Shown: in pieces, positions 15,401 to 24,955 of the stretch
How positions within the stretch are numbered: position 1 is the first letter of the stretch
Layout of the letters: each line of letters starts with the position of its first letter
NCBI GenBank assembly: GCA_002695185.1
Contig: NZOF01000101.1
Span: 1 to 31,643 of the forward strand
Length of the DNA stretch: 31,643 nucleotides
Direction: 5' to 3'
Source of the DNA: Erythrobacter sp.
Lineage (GTDB): Bacteria; Pseudomonadota; Alphaproteobacteria; Sphingomonadales; Sphingomonadaceae
Position numbers and translations under genes: made by a program
Notes under the pieces: model-generated
Database searches by the model: none
What the model saw: the letters and a program-made list of their open reading frames with translations, nothing else
What the model was told of the DNA's origin: nothing

Positions 15401-17743
15401 ATGTCTGTTGCGACATCAGGCACGCGAAATGACAAGGTCCACGCGTTGGAAACGCTCGATGGCCGGCTACGGTGGCTGTCGTCCTGGACGGTGCATAACG
15501 CCAACCACATCCGACCGAAACGGGACGGGTTGAAGGTCGGCGGGCATCAAGCGAGTTGCGCCTCGATGAGTACGATCATGTCGACGTTGTACTTTGGTGC
15601 CATCCGCCCGCAGGACAAGGTTGCCGTCAAGCCCCATGCGGGTCCGCTGCTGCACGCGATCCATTATTTGTTGGAAAACCAAAGTCTCGACCAGTTGCAA
15701 CGATTCCGTGGCTTGGGAGGCATGCAGAGCTATCCGTCGCGTACCAAGGACCAGATACCGATCGATTTCTCGACTGGGTCCGTCGGCCTAGGCGTGGCCG
15801 TCACGGCTTTCGCAAGCCTGGTTCAAGATTACCTGATCGCTCATGGCCAGATCAGGGAGGAGGATGCCGGGCGCATGATCGCGCTCATGGGCGATGCAGA
15901 GCTCGATGAAGGCAACATCTACGAATGCCTGATCGAAGCCTACAAGCATGACGTCCGCAACTGCTGGTGGATCGTGGATTATAATCGCCAGTCTCTCGAT
16001 GCGACGACAGCCGATCGGATGTTTCGGCGCTTCGACGATATTTTCGAGACATGCGGCTGGCGCGTCCTGACGCTGAAGAATGGAAAATTACAAAAGGAAG
16101 CCTTCAGCAAGCCGGGCGGCAAGAGCTTGGAGGAATGGATCGATAACTGCCCGAACGCGGACTATGCCGTCCTCACCTATCAAGGCGGCGCAGCGTGGCG
16201 CACGCGGTTGCTCGCGGATATCGGCGCAAAGGAAAATGCCCGTGGCCTCATCGAGAGCTACGACGATGATGGGCTCGCCGCACTGATGACGAATCTGGGC
16301 GGTCATTGCGTGGAAACGCTCCTGGAAGCCTTCGCTGCTGCCGATGACGAGGCGCCGACACTGTTCATCGCCTACACCATCAAGGGTTTCGGACTGCCAT
16401 TAGCTGGGCACAAGGACAATCACTCGGGCATGATGAACCCGGCCCAGATTGCCGAATTGCGCGCGAGCCTGAATATTGCGGAAGGCGAGGAGTGGGAGCC
16501 TTATGGCGGGCTTGGCGACAATGTCGCGGCCGAACTCAAGGCTTTTGTCGATCGCAGCGCTTTCGCTTCCAGGGCACCTGAGCATCAGGCGCAGCTCGTG
16601 CCGGTTCCGGCCCGCCTGCCTGTGCCTGAGGGCAAGGAGCAGTCGACGCAGGCCGCATTCGGGCGAATTTTGATGGATTTGGCCAAGGCGGGAGATCCAT
16701 TGGGCGATCGTATCGTAACGACTGCGCCGGATGTCACGCAGACCACAAATCTGGGAGGATTTGTCAATCGACGTGGCCTGTTCCGCCGCAGCGAACTTGA
16801 GGATGTGTTCCATGCGGCCAAGATTCCCTCGGCGCAGAAGTGGTCCGGCCACGCTGCTGGGCAGCATCTCGAACTAGGGATCGCGGAAAACAATTTCTTC
16901 CTGTTGCTCACTGCACTCGGACTTGCCGCTCCGCAATTCGGTACACGCCTGCTACCGGTCGGCACCGTCTATGATCCCTTCATCGCGCGCGGTCTGGATG
17001 CCCTTAACTATGGATGCTATCAGGACGCGCGCTTTCTCCTTGTGGGAACACCTTCAGGCCTGACGCTTGGCGCGGAGGGCGGCGCGCACCAGTCGATCAA
17101 CACGCCGTTGATCGGAATGGGGCAGCCCAACCTCATATATTTCGAGCCGGCTTTTGCCGACGAGGTGGCGCTGCTGATGCGCTTCGCGTTCGACCATATG
17201 CAGCAGCCTGCCGGCAGCTCTGTCTATCTCCGGCTGAGCACCCGCATCATCCAACAGATCGAGCGAGCCGACTCGGAGTGGGAAGAAGGGGCTCTCAAGG
17301 GAGGATATTGGCTGCGTCGCCCGGATCCCGGCGCGGAAGCGGCCATCGTCTTTGTCGGTGCTATTGCCCCAGAGGCGCTCATGGCCTGGGAAAGCCTGTC
17401 CGAGGATATGCCAGGGCTCGGACTGCTCAGTGTGACATCGCCCGACCTGCTTCATCGCGGATGGTCCGCTGGTCGTGCCGCACGATGGAAGGGCGCCAGC
17501 GCGGCGCCCAGCCACGTCGAGACACTCCTCTCCGCCCTGTCGCCGGGCGCAGGCCTGGTAACAGTGATCGACGGATCGCCCGGCGCGCTCTCCTGGCTAG
17601 GCAGCGTCAAGGGCATGCGCGTCAGTCCGCTCGGCGTCGACAGTTTTGGCCAGACCGGTGACCTGCCCGACCTTTATCGGACGTATCGGCTGGACAGCGA
17701 CGCGATAATCGAGGCGGCCGCCGAACTCTTTCTCGGGGAATAA
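15401..17743 (+). CDS. AceE-like single-chain 2-oxoacid dehydrogenase E1, 780 aa
   Basis: This thiamine-diphosphate enzyme would decarboxylate a 2-oxo acid (pyruvate or a relative) and pass the acyl group to the lipoyl E2 gene that follows 1 nt downstream. It is the homodimeric type: a transketolase-like first half with [26 protein letters not shown], the ThDP/Mg motif GDAELDEGN at residues 164-172, [12 protein letters not shown], and [19 protein letters not shown]. The pyrimidine-binding domain follows, with [19 protein letters not shown] and [18 protein letters not shown]. It is about 100 residues shorter than E. coli AceE. Alphaproteobacteria usually use a two-chain E1 for central metabolism, so this is probably an accessory enzyme serving the catabolic genes or a special 2-oxo acid. 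Start ATG 15401 has GGAG 7 nt upstream. Confidence 0.85.
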   Translation: MSVATSGTRNDKVHALETLDGRLRWLSSWTVHNANHIRPKRDGLKVGGHQASCASMSTIMSTLYFGAIRPQDKVAVKPHAGPLLHAIHYLLENQSLDQLQRFRGLGGMQSYPSRTKDQIPIDFSTGSVGLGVAVTAFASLVQDYLIAHGQIREEDAGRMIALMGDAELDEGNIYECLIEAYKHDVRNCWWIVDYNRQSLDATTADRMFRRFDDIFETCGWRVLTLKNGKLQKEAFSKPGGKSLEEWIDNCPNADYAVLTYQGGAAWRTRLLADIGAKENARGLIESYDDDGLAALMTNLGGHCVETLLEAFAAADDEAPTLFIAYTIKGFGLPLAGHKDNHSGMMNPAQIAELRASLNIAEGEEWEPYGGLGDNVAAELKAFVDRSAFASRAPEHQAQLVPVPARLPVPEGKEQSTQAAFGRILMDLAKAGDPLGDRIVTTAPDVTQTTNLGGFVNRRGLFRRSELEDVFHAAKIPSAQKWSGHAAGQHLELGIAENNFFLLLTALGLAAPQFGTRLLPVGTVYDPFIARGLDALNYGCYQDARFLLVGTPSGLTLGAEGGAHQSINTPLIGMGQPNLIYFEPAFADEVALLMRFAFDHMQQPAGSSVYLRLSTRIIQQIERADSEWEEGALKGGYWLRRPDPGAEAAIVFVGAIAPEALMAWESLSEDMPGLGLLSVTSPDLLHRGWSAGRAARWKGASAAPSHVETLLSALSPGAGLVTVIDGSPGALSWLGSVKGMRVSPLGVDSFGQTGDLPDLYRTYRLDSDAIIEAAAELFLGE

Positions 17744-17744
17744 C

Positions 17745-19028
17745 ATGCCTGTCGAACTGACGATGCCGGCGCTCTCGCCGACGATGGAAAAGGGCACTCT
17801 CGCTCGCTGGTTGGTCCGCATCGGAGATGCTATCAGTCCGGGCGACACGATTGCGGAGATAGAGACCGACAAGGCGACCATGGAATATGAGGCCGCCGAC
17901 GAAGGAGTTATCGTGTCGATCGCTGTTGCTGAAGGAAGCCAGGACGTTCCCGTCGGCACCGTCATAGCCACGGTCGTGGTCGCTGGCGAGCAGGCGCCCA
18001 ACCTGATGGAAGGCGAGGCCAAGGCAACGCCCCCGCCTCAAGCGCCCGGTTCACCTGTCCCCGAGCCTGCTGTTGCGCCAGCAGCGGTACACGAATCAGC
18101 GACGCCGGCTGAGCCCCTTGCGCAAACCGACAACAGCATGGTCAACGCATCGCCGCTTGCGCGCAGGATCGCAGGAATGCGCGGCATATCGTTACAAGGC
18201 TTGGCTGGTAGTGGCCCGCGAGGTCGGATCGTAAAGGCAGACCTTGGAATTCCTTCGCTGCTCGCGTCGGCCCAGCAGGCCATAGCGCCGGCTGCGGTTC
18301 CCATGTCGTCTGCGCCGATCTATGATCCGCCTGGCGGGGTGCCGGTCGAAACCGTGAAACTCACGACAATGCGCAAGACGATTGCTCGTCGTTTGACAGA
18401 GTCGAAAAGCCATGTGCCGCATTTTTACCTGACGGTGCGCTGCAATTTGGATCCGCTGCTGCAGCTTCGCATCTCGTTGAACGATGGCTTGGCGCCGCGG
18501 GGGATCAAGTTGTCGGTCAATGATATGCTGATCAAGGCGATGGCAACCGCGATGGCGCTGGTTCCAGACGTCAATGTGCAGTACGGGGGCGACGTGCTGC
18601 ATCGCTTCAGCCGGCAGGATATCGCGATGGCCGTGGCGGTTGAAGGAGGCCTGGTGACTCCAGTTATTCGCGATGCCGGCGCGCTGTCACCGTCGGGTAT
18701 CGCGCAGACAAGCAAGGCCCTTGCGCTCAAGGCGAGAGATGGCAAGCTGTCGCCCGAAGATTATCAGGGCGGAACTGCCTCCCTTTCCAATCTGGGCATG
18801 TTCGGCGTCGACGAGATGTTTCCGGTGATCAACCCGCCTCAGGCGCTCATTCTGGGCGTAGCGGCGGGCATCGAACAGCCGTGGAAAGTCGATGGCCAGC
18901 TGGCACTTGCCACAATCATGGCGGCGACGGCCAGTTTCGATCATCGCGCGATTGATGGCGCCACCGGCGCGCAGTTCATGGCCGCCTTCCGCGAACTGGT
19001 GGAAAGCCCGATGCAGCTGGTTGCCTGA
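17745..19028 (+). CDS. Dihydrolipoamide acyltransferase (E2), 427 aa
   Basis: Domain order is a single lipoyl domain (residues 1-78, lipoylated K43 in [10 protein letters not shown]), a Pro/Ala-rich linker, a peripheral-subunit-binding domain (about 132-166, [19 protein letters not shown]) and the catalytic domain (about 195-427) with the acyltransferase motif FDHRAIDG, H400 and D404. It transfers the acyl group from E1-bound thiamine to CoA and forms the core of the complex. GGGGA at the end of E1 serves as ribosome site. No dihydrolipoamide dehydrogenase (E3) is in the window, so E3 must be shared with the cell's other complexes or lie elsewhere. The 230 bp after it contain only a weak 5-bp hairpin (19205-19218) and no gene. 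Confidence 0.93.
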   Translation: MPVELTMPALSPTMEKGTLARWLVRIGDAISPGDTIAEIETDKATMEYEAADEGVIVSIAVAEGSQDVPVGTVIATVVVAGEQAPNLMEGEAKATPPPQAPGSPVPEPAVAPAAVHESATPAEPLAQTDNSMVNASPLARRIAGMRGISLQGLAGSGPRGRIVKADLGIPSLLASAQQAIAPAAVPMSSAPIYDPPGGVPVETVKLTTMRKTIARRLTESKSHVPHFYLTVRCNLDPLLQLRISLNDGLAPRGIKLSVNDMLIKAMATAMALVPDVNVQYGGDVLHRFSRQDIAMAVAVEGGLVTPVIRDAGALSPSGIAQTSKALALKARDGKLSPEDYQGGTASLSNLGMFGVDEMFPVINPPQALILGVAAGIEQPWKVDGQLALATIMAATASFDHRAIDGATGAQFMAAFRELVESPMQLVA

Positions 19029-19258
19029 TCAGTCGGGATCGCATCAACGATGGGGGCTCGGCGTTCCGGGTCCAGCCATGACAGCCTTGAACCGTCTCCT
19101 CCATCAATGCGTCCTACGTCCCAATGGCAGCCGGGTACCGTGCAAGATGCAGGCGAATGCTCATGCGGTCATAACTGCCGCATGCGCGGTCTTCGTACCA
19201 AAGTAGCCGTGATCGGCTCATCACGTTATTCGCTCGGCCGGGAAATCTGATGTACGCG

Positions 19259-20899
19259 TCAAATCCGTCCGAATGCAGCCAGAATCAGCAAGACGCCCCC
19301 GATCGCCAGCGCCGCCATGATCACTCCGATCGCCGGAACGACACGCGGCTGTGTCCATCTAGAACCGGCGGCAGGCGCTTCTTCGTTGCTTGCAGCACAC
19401 GCGACCACTCCGAAACGTAGCTCGGCAAGGCGTCGCCGTACGCGCAACAAGAGGAGCAGCGCCAGATACAGGGTCGTGGCAAGGCCGAGCACCGCTGCAA
19501 GCCGCATCGTGTCGTATCGAGCCGCCTGTTCGGCCGCGCCCGCCGCAAGCCGCCAATCCATATAGCTGCCGAGCAGCGCCGGGCCGGCAAGCGCCCCCAA
19601 CGCATTGACAACCCCAAACAGGACGATGAAGCTGATGAGCGCGCCGCTGCCCTGCCGCAAGGCGCTCGTGATGCCGAGCAGGAGCGCGGGCCCGAGGAAG
19701 AAGGTCCCCGCGAACGCGATCGCGGCTTGAGACGCGTAGAGGTGCGCCAGATGACGCGGTTCCGTCGCGGCGCTGTCGATCAACGCTCCGACGGCAACGA
19801 TCCCGATGGCCAGCATCATCGGTCGTGCGATCTTCTCGACGTTTACGCATATCATGCTGGCGAGAACGCCGATGATTGCGCTTGCGAGCATCACAGCCGC
19901 CAGCGATTGAAGTTCGTGTGGGCGTGCGCCGAGCCCGCGCACCGCGCCCAGCGCCATCTCCTGTTCGGCTAGCACCAGCCGGATCAGGAACACCGCCGCA
20001 GCGAAGCGCCAGACGTCTTCGTGGGACAGCCAGCGCAGGTCGATCAGCGGTGTCGCGCGGCGCAGCTCGATGACGCCGGCCGCCAGCAGCGCGGGCGGAG
20101 CGGCAAGCAGCGTAACGACGATCCATTGGGTGTGCAGCCACCCCTCAAAACGCCCCAGGCCCAACGCGGCGGCGATCGCGGCCAGAGCGCCGCCCAGGAG
20201 GAAGAACGTCAAGAGATCCAGCGGCTCGAACACGCGCGCTCGCTCGGCGGGAGGAAGGCGCAGCACGCCGACTGCGGCGAGGGACAGCAGCGCAAAACCG
20301 GCTTCGAGCAGAAACAGTGAACGCCATCCGCCGACGTCGAGCAGCGAAGGCGACAGGAGCCGCGCCAGCGGCACGGCGCATTGCGTTATGCCGATCCCCA
20401 GAACCAGCCCGCGAAGGCGCCATTTTGTCGGAAACGCCTGGAACGTGTGGAACAGGCACAGAGGGATCAGCGTCACGGAAACGAAGCCGGCGATCGCACG
20501 CAGCAGCAACATCGCCGCGATGTCTGTCACCCAAGCCTGCGCGAGTGCCGCAGCGACGCAGAGGCAGAGGGCCACCAGCGCGAAACGCCGCAGGCCATAT
20601 TGCTGCCGAACCTTGATCAGCAGCAGGTTTGCCGGGACAGCAGCGGCGACATAGCTGGTCGACAGCCATGCCGCCTGGGTCGGGCTCAAGCCCAGCGCCT
20701 GTCGCACCTGCACCAGATCGGCGCTCACAAGCGCCGCGCCGAGGCCAGCCGTCGTTCCGACCAGGACGCCCACCGCCAAGTGGGCCAATCGGGTCCCCGC
20801 CCTGTGCGATGGGGATGCGGGGGAACCGACGGCCGCTGGGCGCTCGTGCGCCGGAAAGTCGTGGGCTTCGTCGTCGAAGAATGCACGCAGCGACGTCAT
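19259..20899 (-). CDS. MFS transporter, DHA2/EmrB-like, 546 aa
   Basis: This polytopic inner-membrane protein has a 50-residue hydrophilic N-terminus followed by some 12-14 hydrophobic segments and a charged end between the last two. The second segment onwards reads LGLSPTQAAWLSTSYVAAAV, the typical early-helix motif of EmrB/QacA-like drug:H+ antiporters. The open frame extends 73 codons upstream, but ATG 20899 is preferred because GCAGGAGC precedes it by 9 nt and the upstream part lies in the divergent promoter region. It would export a toxic compound or metabolite by proton antiport. No membrane-fusion partner is adjacent. It faces the pirin gene. Confidence 0.85.
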   Translation of the reverse strand: MTSLRAFFDDEAHDFPAHERPAAVGSPASPSHRAGTRLAHLAVGVLVGTTAGLGAALVSADLVQVRQALGLSPTQAAWLSTSYVAAAVPANLLLIKVRQQYGLRRFALVALCLCVAAALAQAWVTDIAAMLLLRAIAGFVSVTLIPLCLFHTFQAFPTKWRLRGLVLGIGITQCAVPLARLLSPSLLDVGGWRSLFLLEAGFALLSLAAVGVLRLPPAERARVFEPLDLLTFFLLGGALAAIAAALGLGRFEGWLHTQWIVVTLLAAPPALLAAGVIELRRATPLIDLRWLSHEDVWRFAAAVFLIRLVLAEQEMALGAVRGLGARPHELQSLAAVMLASAIIGVLASMICVNVEKIARPMMLAIGIVAVGALIDSAATEPRHLAHLYASQAAIAFAGTFFLGPALLLGITSALRQGSGALISFIVLFGVVNALGALAGPALLGSYMDWRLAAGAAEQAARYDTMRLAAVLGLATTLYLALLLLLRVRRRLAELRFGVVACAASNEEAPAAGSRWTQPRVVPAIGVIMAALAIGGVLLILAAFGRI

Positions 20900-21117
20900 G
20901 GCTTTGCTCCTGCCGCAACAGCCAAGTGTTCCGGTATTGCTCCTCAGTAAAGGATCGATGACGAAACTTCTTCCCTGTTCGGGTTGCGCGTCCAGCAACA
21001 CCGGGTTCTCCAATCCCCGTCTTGATGGGTGGCGAGTAGTTTCCGAGATCATGAGGCACGGACCGGCAGGATGACTGTACCGGCGATTGTCGGGTCCAAG
21101 ACCCGGAGGAATGGACA
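20900..21117. promoter_or_regulatory. Divergent promoter region, MFS transporter / pirin
   Basis: These 218 bp contain the start signals for both directions. A perfect 6-bp hairpin, CGGGTC at 21091-21096 and GACCCG at 21100-21105 with a CAA loop, directly abuts the pirin ribosome site GGAGGA (21105-21110) and could limit its translation. An out-of-frame ATG at 21111 opens an 8-codon ORF that overlaps the pirin start. I see no clear operator and no regulator gene nearby. Confidence 0.5.
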
Positions 21118-21978
21118 ATGCTTCACAGATCGATTGATCGCATCACCACAATACCGCCGCTCGGACCCGGCTTCGATGGCGAGCGTCACAAGGCGGCGCT
21201 GGTGGTGGCACCGGGAAATTTCCACGCCACCGACCCGTTCTTCCTGATGGCGGACGACCACATCACGCTGGAAGGCCGTTTCGGCGAGGCGCATCCCCAT
21301 GCCGGGCTGGAAACTGTAACCTTCATGCTGAACGGCACGATGGAGGATTCCGGCGGCCGACTGGCGGAAGGCGACGTCGAATGGATGACGGCGGGCAGCG
21401 GCATCGTCCACTCGGAAGATGCGATGGTGTCGACCGGTATGCGGCTGTTCCAGCTATGGCTGGTCCTGCCTGAGGCACAGCGCAACATGCCGCCGCGGGT
21501 GCAGATCCTGCAGCGCGGAGCGATGCCGGTCCATGTCGAACCGGGCGTCGAGGCGACGGTCTACAGCGGCCGGCTGGGTGATGCGGCGGCGCCGACGAAG
21601 AATGCGGTGCCCGTTACGCTGGCGGACATCCGGCTGGAGCCGGCTGCTACCTTCGCCCCGGAACTGCCCGCTGCCTACAACACCTTCGCGGTGGTGATCG
21701 ATGGTGAGGTGGCGGCCGGCATCGGTGACGAACAGCTGTCGGAGAACATGGTCGGCTGGAGCGGTTCCGCCGACGGCGGTTCCAGCACGCTCACACTACG
21801 AGCGGGCGCGAAAGGAGCCCGGGTACTGGTGTACGCCGGACAGCCCCAGAACATAGACGTCGTGGCGCAGGGGCCGTTCATCGCCGGCTCCCGCGAAGAG
21901 CTGGCGGGATATTACGCCGCTTATCGCCACGGCAGGTTCCCGCACGCCGGCACGATGCGGCCGGTCGCCGTCGCATGA
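21118..21978 (+). CDS. Pirin-family bicupin protein, 286 aa
   Basis: This two-domain cupin carries the pirin metal site in the N-terminal domain: H59 and H61 in GEAHPHAGLETVTF, then MTAGSGIVHSE with H98 and E100. Pirins bind Fe or another metal. Bacterial ones act as quercetin 2,3-dioxygenase-like enzymes or as redox-sensing modulators of partner enzymes; one is known to bind pyruvate dehydrogenase E1 in Serratia. The start is ATG 21118 with GGAGGA 7 nt upstream. Two quinone-oxidoreductase-like genes follow on the same strand, suggesting a shared response to quinones or electrophiles. The reaction is unknown. Confidence 0.92.
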   Translation: MLHRSIDRITTIPPLGPGFDGERHKAALVVAPGNFHATDPFFLMADDHITLEGRFGEAHPHAGLETVTFMLNGTMEDSGGRLAEGDVEWMTAGSGIVHSEDAMVSTGMRLFQLWLVLPEAQRNMPPRVQILQRGAMPVHVEPGVEATVYSGRLGDAAAPTKNAVPVTLADIRLEPAATFAPELPAAYNTFAVVIDGEVAAGIGDEQLSENMVGWSGSADGGSSTLTLRAGAKGARVLVYAGQPQNIDVVAQGPFIAGSREELAGYYAAYRHGRFPHAGTMRPVAVA

Positions 21979-22004
21979 TGCAATCAAATCCGGAGGAGAC
22001 GAGC

Positions 22005-22961
22005 ATGGCCAGGAAAATCGAGATGCGCACGACTGGTACGCCAGACGCCCTCAGCGTGGTGGAGACGGAGGTCGGATTGCCTGGCGCCGGAAAGGTACGG
22101 CTGGTGCAAACAGCGATCGGCATCAACTATGTCGATGTCATGGTTCGCAAGGGCTTGTACCCGATGCGCCTTCCCGCCACGCCGGGCTTCGAAGCGGCGG
22201 GCGTGGTCGACGCCGTGGGCTCGGGAGTGACGGGCTTCGTACCGGGAGACCGTGTCGCCTATTTCTTCGTCGAGGGCGCATACGCCACCGCCTCCCTCGT
22301 CCCCTCCGAGGCGCTGGTTCGCCTGCCGGACGACATTTCCTACGAGGTGGCGGCAACCTTCCTTGCGAAGGGACTGACGGCCTGGATGGGATTGTATGCG
22401 CTGCACCCGCTGAAGGCGGGTGAAGTCGCCCTCGTGCTCGGGGCGTCAGGTAGCGTCGGATCGATCCTGTCGCGCTGGGCGCGGTCGCTTGGAGCAACGG
22501 TGATCGGTGTGGCAGGATCAGCCGGCAAACTGACGTCGGTCGCGGCCGGGGCCGACCATGCCTTCGTCGCCGACGATCCGGCGCTTTCCGACAGGGTCCG
22601 CGCCATCGCACCCGCAGGCGTCGACGTGGTCTACGACTTCGTCGGACGTGCGACCTTTCCATTGGCGGTCGCTTCTGTGCGGGATGGCGGCGTGATCGCC
22701 ACGATCGGCGCCGCGTCGGGACAGGCGCCTCCAGCGGCCGATCAGCTCCGCTCCCGCGCCGTCCAACTCCGGGGCGGCGGTACGCCGCAGTATGTTCGAG
22801 GCGAAACGGTTGCGGTTGCCACGGCGCAGCTCTGGGGTGCGATCCGTGACGGCCTTTTCAGTGATCTCCAGGTGGCCCAATATACGTTCGACAGGATCGC
22901 CGCCGCACACGAGGACATGGAAGCAAGGCGGCTTACCGGCCTTCCTGTTGCGATAGTGTGA
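22005..22961 (+). CDS. Quinone oxidoreductase-like MDR enzyme, 318 aa
   Basis: This zinc-free medium-chain reductase of the NADPH:quinone reductase (QOR) group has [17 protein letters not shown] near the start, the [15 protein letters not shown] turn, GDRVAYF, and the NADPH site [11 protein letters not shown]. The frame also opens at 21975, overlapping the pirin stop as ATGATG, but ATG 22005 has GGAGGAG 6 nt before it and begins at the expected family position, so I use it. It would reduce quinones or unsaturated carbonyls with NADPH. Its closeness to the pirin gene (26 nt) indicates one operon. Confidence 0.9.
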   Translation: MARKIEMRTTGTPDALSVVETEVGLPGAGKVRLVQTAIGINYVDVMVRKGLYPMRLPATPGFEAAGVVDAVGSGVTGFVPGDRVAYFFVEGAYATASLVPSEALVRLPDDISYEVAATFLAKGLTAWMGLYALHPLKAGEVALVLGASGSVGSILSRWARSLGATVIGVAGSAGKLTSVAAGADHAFVADDPALSDRVRAIAPAGVDVVYDFVGRATFPLAVASVRDGGVIATIGAASGQAPPAADQLRSRAVQLRGGGTPQYVRGETVAVATAQLWGAIRDGLFSDLQVAQYTFDRIAAAHEDMEARRLTGLPVAIV

Positions 22962-23017
22962 CATTCATACAGGTGCGCGCTTTTTTGATCCCGAATTCAC
23001 TTCATAGGAGCTATCCA

Positions 23018-24022
23018 ATGGTTGAAACCATGAAGGCGGTTGTTCTTAGCCGCTTCGGCGGGGCCGACGCATTCGAACTGCTCGACGTTCCCGTGCCGCC
23101 AGTCGGCGCCCGGCAGCTACGCGTCAGGGTTCATGCCACGGCGGTCAATCCGCTCGACTACCAGATCCGTCGCGGTGACTATGCCGATCTGGTGCCCTTG
23201 CCATCGATCATCGGCCACGACGTTTCCGGCGTCGTCGAGGAAGCGGGGGCAGACGTGACGGAATTCGCGGAAGGCGATGAGGTCTACTATACACCTCGTA
23301 TCTTCGGCGGTCCTGGCTCCTATGCCGAACGGCACGTCGTCGACGTCAACCTGGTGGCCCGCAAGCCGTCGAACCTGGATCACGTCGAGGCGGCCAGCCT
23401 GACGCTGGTCGGGGGTACCGTTGTGGAAGCGTTCGTGACCCGTGCGCGCCTTGCTGTCGGGGAAACCGTTCTCATCCACGGCGGTGCCGGCGGCGTGGGA
23501 ACGATCGCGATCCAGGTTGCCAAGGCGATCGGCGCCCGCGTGCTGACCACCGCGCGTGCCGCAGACCATGCGTTTGTGCGGTCGCTCGGCGCCGACGAAG
23601 CGATCGACCATAGCATGGTGGATTATGTCGATGCCGCAACGCGGCTGACGGGCGGTCGCGGCGTCGACGTCGTGTTCGATACAATCGGCGGCGATACGCT
23701 GACGCGGAGTCCGTTGGCGCTCGCGGACATGGGGCGGGTCGTCAGCATCGTTGACATTCCACAGCCGCAGAACCTTATCGAGGCATGGGGCAAAAACGCC
23801 GCATATCACTTCGTTTTCACACGTCAGAATCGAGGGAAGCTTGATCTGCTCACCGACCTGGCGGAGCGCGGCCTCGTTAGGCCCGTCGTAGGTGCAGTTC
23901 TGCCGCTGGCTCGCGTCGGAGAGGCGCACGAACTATTGGAGGGCAGGAGCGCCTACGCGCTCCGTGGAAAGGTGGCGATTGACGTTGTGGGGAACACCGT
24001 CTCTCTCCCGCCCCGCCGCTAG
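23018..24022 (+). CDS. MDR-family NADP-dependent oxidoreductase (QOR-like), 334 aa
   Basis: This is a second, diverged quinone-oxidoreductase-like enzyme. Motifs are [11 protein letters not shown] at the start, [26 protein letters not shown], and the nucleotide site [20 protein letters not shown], followed by [17 protein letters not shown]. No zinc ligands of alcohol dehydrogenases are apparent. The frame opens at 22958, overlapping the previous gene, but ATG 23018 is chosen because GGAG lies 7 nt upstream and the family start follows directly. It forms an operon with pirin and the first QOR. A substrate such as an alkenal or a quinone is likely but not provable here. Confidence 0.9.
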   Translation: MVETMKAVVLSRFGGADAFELLDVPVPPVGARQLRVRVHATAVNPLDYQIRRGDYADLVPLPSIIGHDVSGVVEEAGADVTEFAEGDEVYYTPRIFGGPGSYAERHVVDVNLVARKPSNLDHVEAASLTLVGGTVVEAFVTRARLAVGETVLIHGGAGGVGTIAIQVAKAIGARVLTTARAADHAFVRSLGADEAIDHSMVDYVDAATRLTGGRGVDVVFDTIGGDTLTRSPLALADMGRVVSIVDIPQPQNLIEAWGKNAAYHFVFTRQNRGKLDLLTDLAERGLVRPVVGAVLPLARVGEAHELLEGRSAYALRGKVAIDVVGNTVSLPPRR

Positions 24023-24062
24023 CCGCTGACGATTCAGCAGCCCTCTCCTAGGTGGTGATCGC

Positions 24063-24130
24063 AAGGTTCGCGCAACCTTCATAGTGTTCTCGCGTGCGGC
24101 CATGTCACCGATGTTTCAGCGGAAACGCTG
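24063..24130 (+). terminator. Two short hairpins after the oxidoreductase operon
   Basis: AAGGTT (24063-24068) and AACCTT (24074-24079) form one stem. CAGCG (24117-24121) and CGCTG (24126-24130) form another with a GAAA tetraloop. Both lie in the 147-bp gap before the CPBP gene. Neither has a T-tract, so termination is only possible; they may instead be leader structures of the protease mRNA. Confidence 0.3.
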
Positions 24131-24169
24131 CCACGTCGGCGGGCGGGCGTCATCGGGAAGGTAGTTCAC

Positions 24170-24931
24170 ATGACAAGGTGCCGTTCTCTCTTCGAAGCCG
24201 GGGGATCGGTCCACGCTTCGTCTGGCGGCAGTCGCGTCGAACTCGGCCGAGACTCACTGCCAAGTGACGGCGCGCTGCGGATGGACGGCCTGCCGCTGTT
24301 TCGACGGACACTCGTGCGGTGTCTGGCGCTGGCGACGATGGTTGCGTTGCTCTTTGCGCCAGTCGCCATCCCGCTCCGCGTGTTGCTGTTAGCCGGTCTG
24401 GCGCTGTTGTGGACCTTCGTGGAGGCGGGAAGGCTGGCACCGGTCGGCCTGCGGCGCCGCGGTTGGCGATCGACGTTGTTCTGGACAAGCGTCGTCACGG
24501 CGACAGGAATCCTGTTCGGAGAAGTCGGTCAGCCGCTCCTCGAATGGCTACTAGGGACACATGTCGACTACAGCGGCTACGGCGCACTCGTCGGTAACGA
24601 GAGAGCGGCACTGCAACTGCTCGCTTACGCGCTAACGAGCGCGGCGATCGGCGAAGAGGTGCTATTCCGGGGCTTCTTCCTGCATCAGGTGACCGCAATT
24701 TTCGGCGAAGGTGCCGCTGCGCGACGCGGCGCGGTTCTGGCGGGCGGGGCGTTCTTCGGCGTCGCGCACTTTATTCAGGGATGGCTCGGTATCCTCTTTA
24801 CCGGCGTCATGGGCCTTGTCTTCGCATGGGCCTGGTTCCGCAGCGAGCGGAACCTCTGGGCGTTGATCATGGCGCACGCCCTGATCGATACCTACGGCAT
24901 CACGATGATGTACCTGGGCCGTTATAACTGA
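24170..24931 (+). CDS. CPBP-family intramembrane glutamic endopeptidase, 253 aa
   Basis: This multi-pass membrane protein has the three ABI/CPBP motifs: GEEVLFRG with E162, E163 and R167; FFGVAH with H200; and AHALID with H236 and D240. These are the active-site residues of Rce1-like intramembrane proteases. The first 40 residues are hydrophilic and not part of the fold. GGAAGG precedes ATG 24170. Bacterial CPBP proteins process peptides such as bacteriocins or degrade membrane anchors; no peptide substrate is next to it. It converges with the ABC ATPase gene, with 24 bp between the stops and no terminator visible. Confidence 0.87.
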   Translation: MTRCRSLFEAGGSVHASSGGSRVELGRDSLPSDGALRMDGLPLFRRTLVRCLALATMVALLFAPVAIPLRVLLLAGLALLWTFVEAGRLAPVGLRRRGWRSTLFWTSVVTATGILFGEVGQPLLEWLLGTHVDYSGYGALVGNERAALQLLAYALTSAAIGEEVLFRGFFLHQVTAIFGEGAAARRGAVLAGGAFFGVAHFIQGWLGILFTGVMGLVFAWAWFRSERNLWALIMAHALIDTYGITMMYLGRYN

Positions 24932-24955
24932 GGTCAATTTGCGCGCTTTCAGCTG

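Noticed and set aside
19205..19218. AGCCG-TGAT-CGGCT hairpin as terminator after E2
   Set aside because: Only 5 bp, no T-tract, and an overlapping alternative pairing (GTGAT/ATCAC) exists; too weak to call.
20145..21059. Minus-strand frame of 304 codons in the MFS transporter region
   Set aside because: It is an alternate frame of the transporter; the product is Arg/Gly/Ala-rich without hydrophobic segments, while the chosen frame shows clear membrane helices.
20900..21118. 73-codon N-terminal extension of the MFS transporter
   Set aside because: It fills the divergent promoter region up to the pirin ATG and lacks a ribosome site; ATG 20899 has AGGAG.
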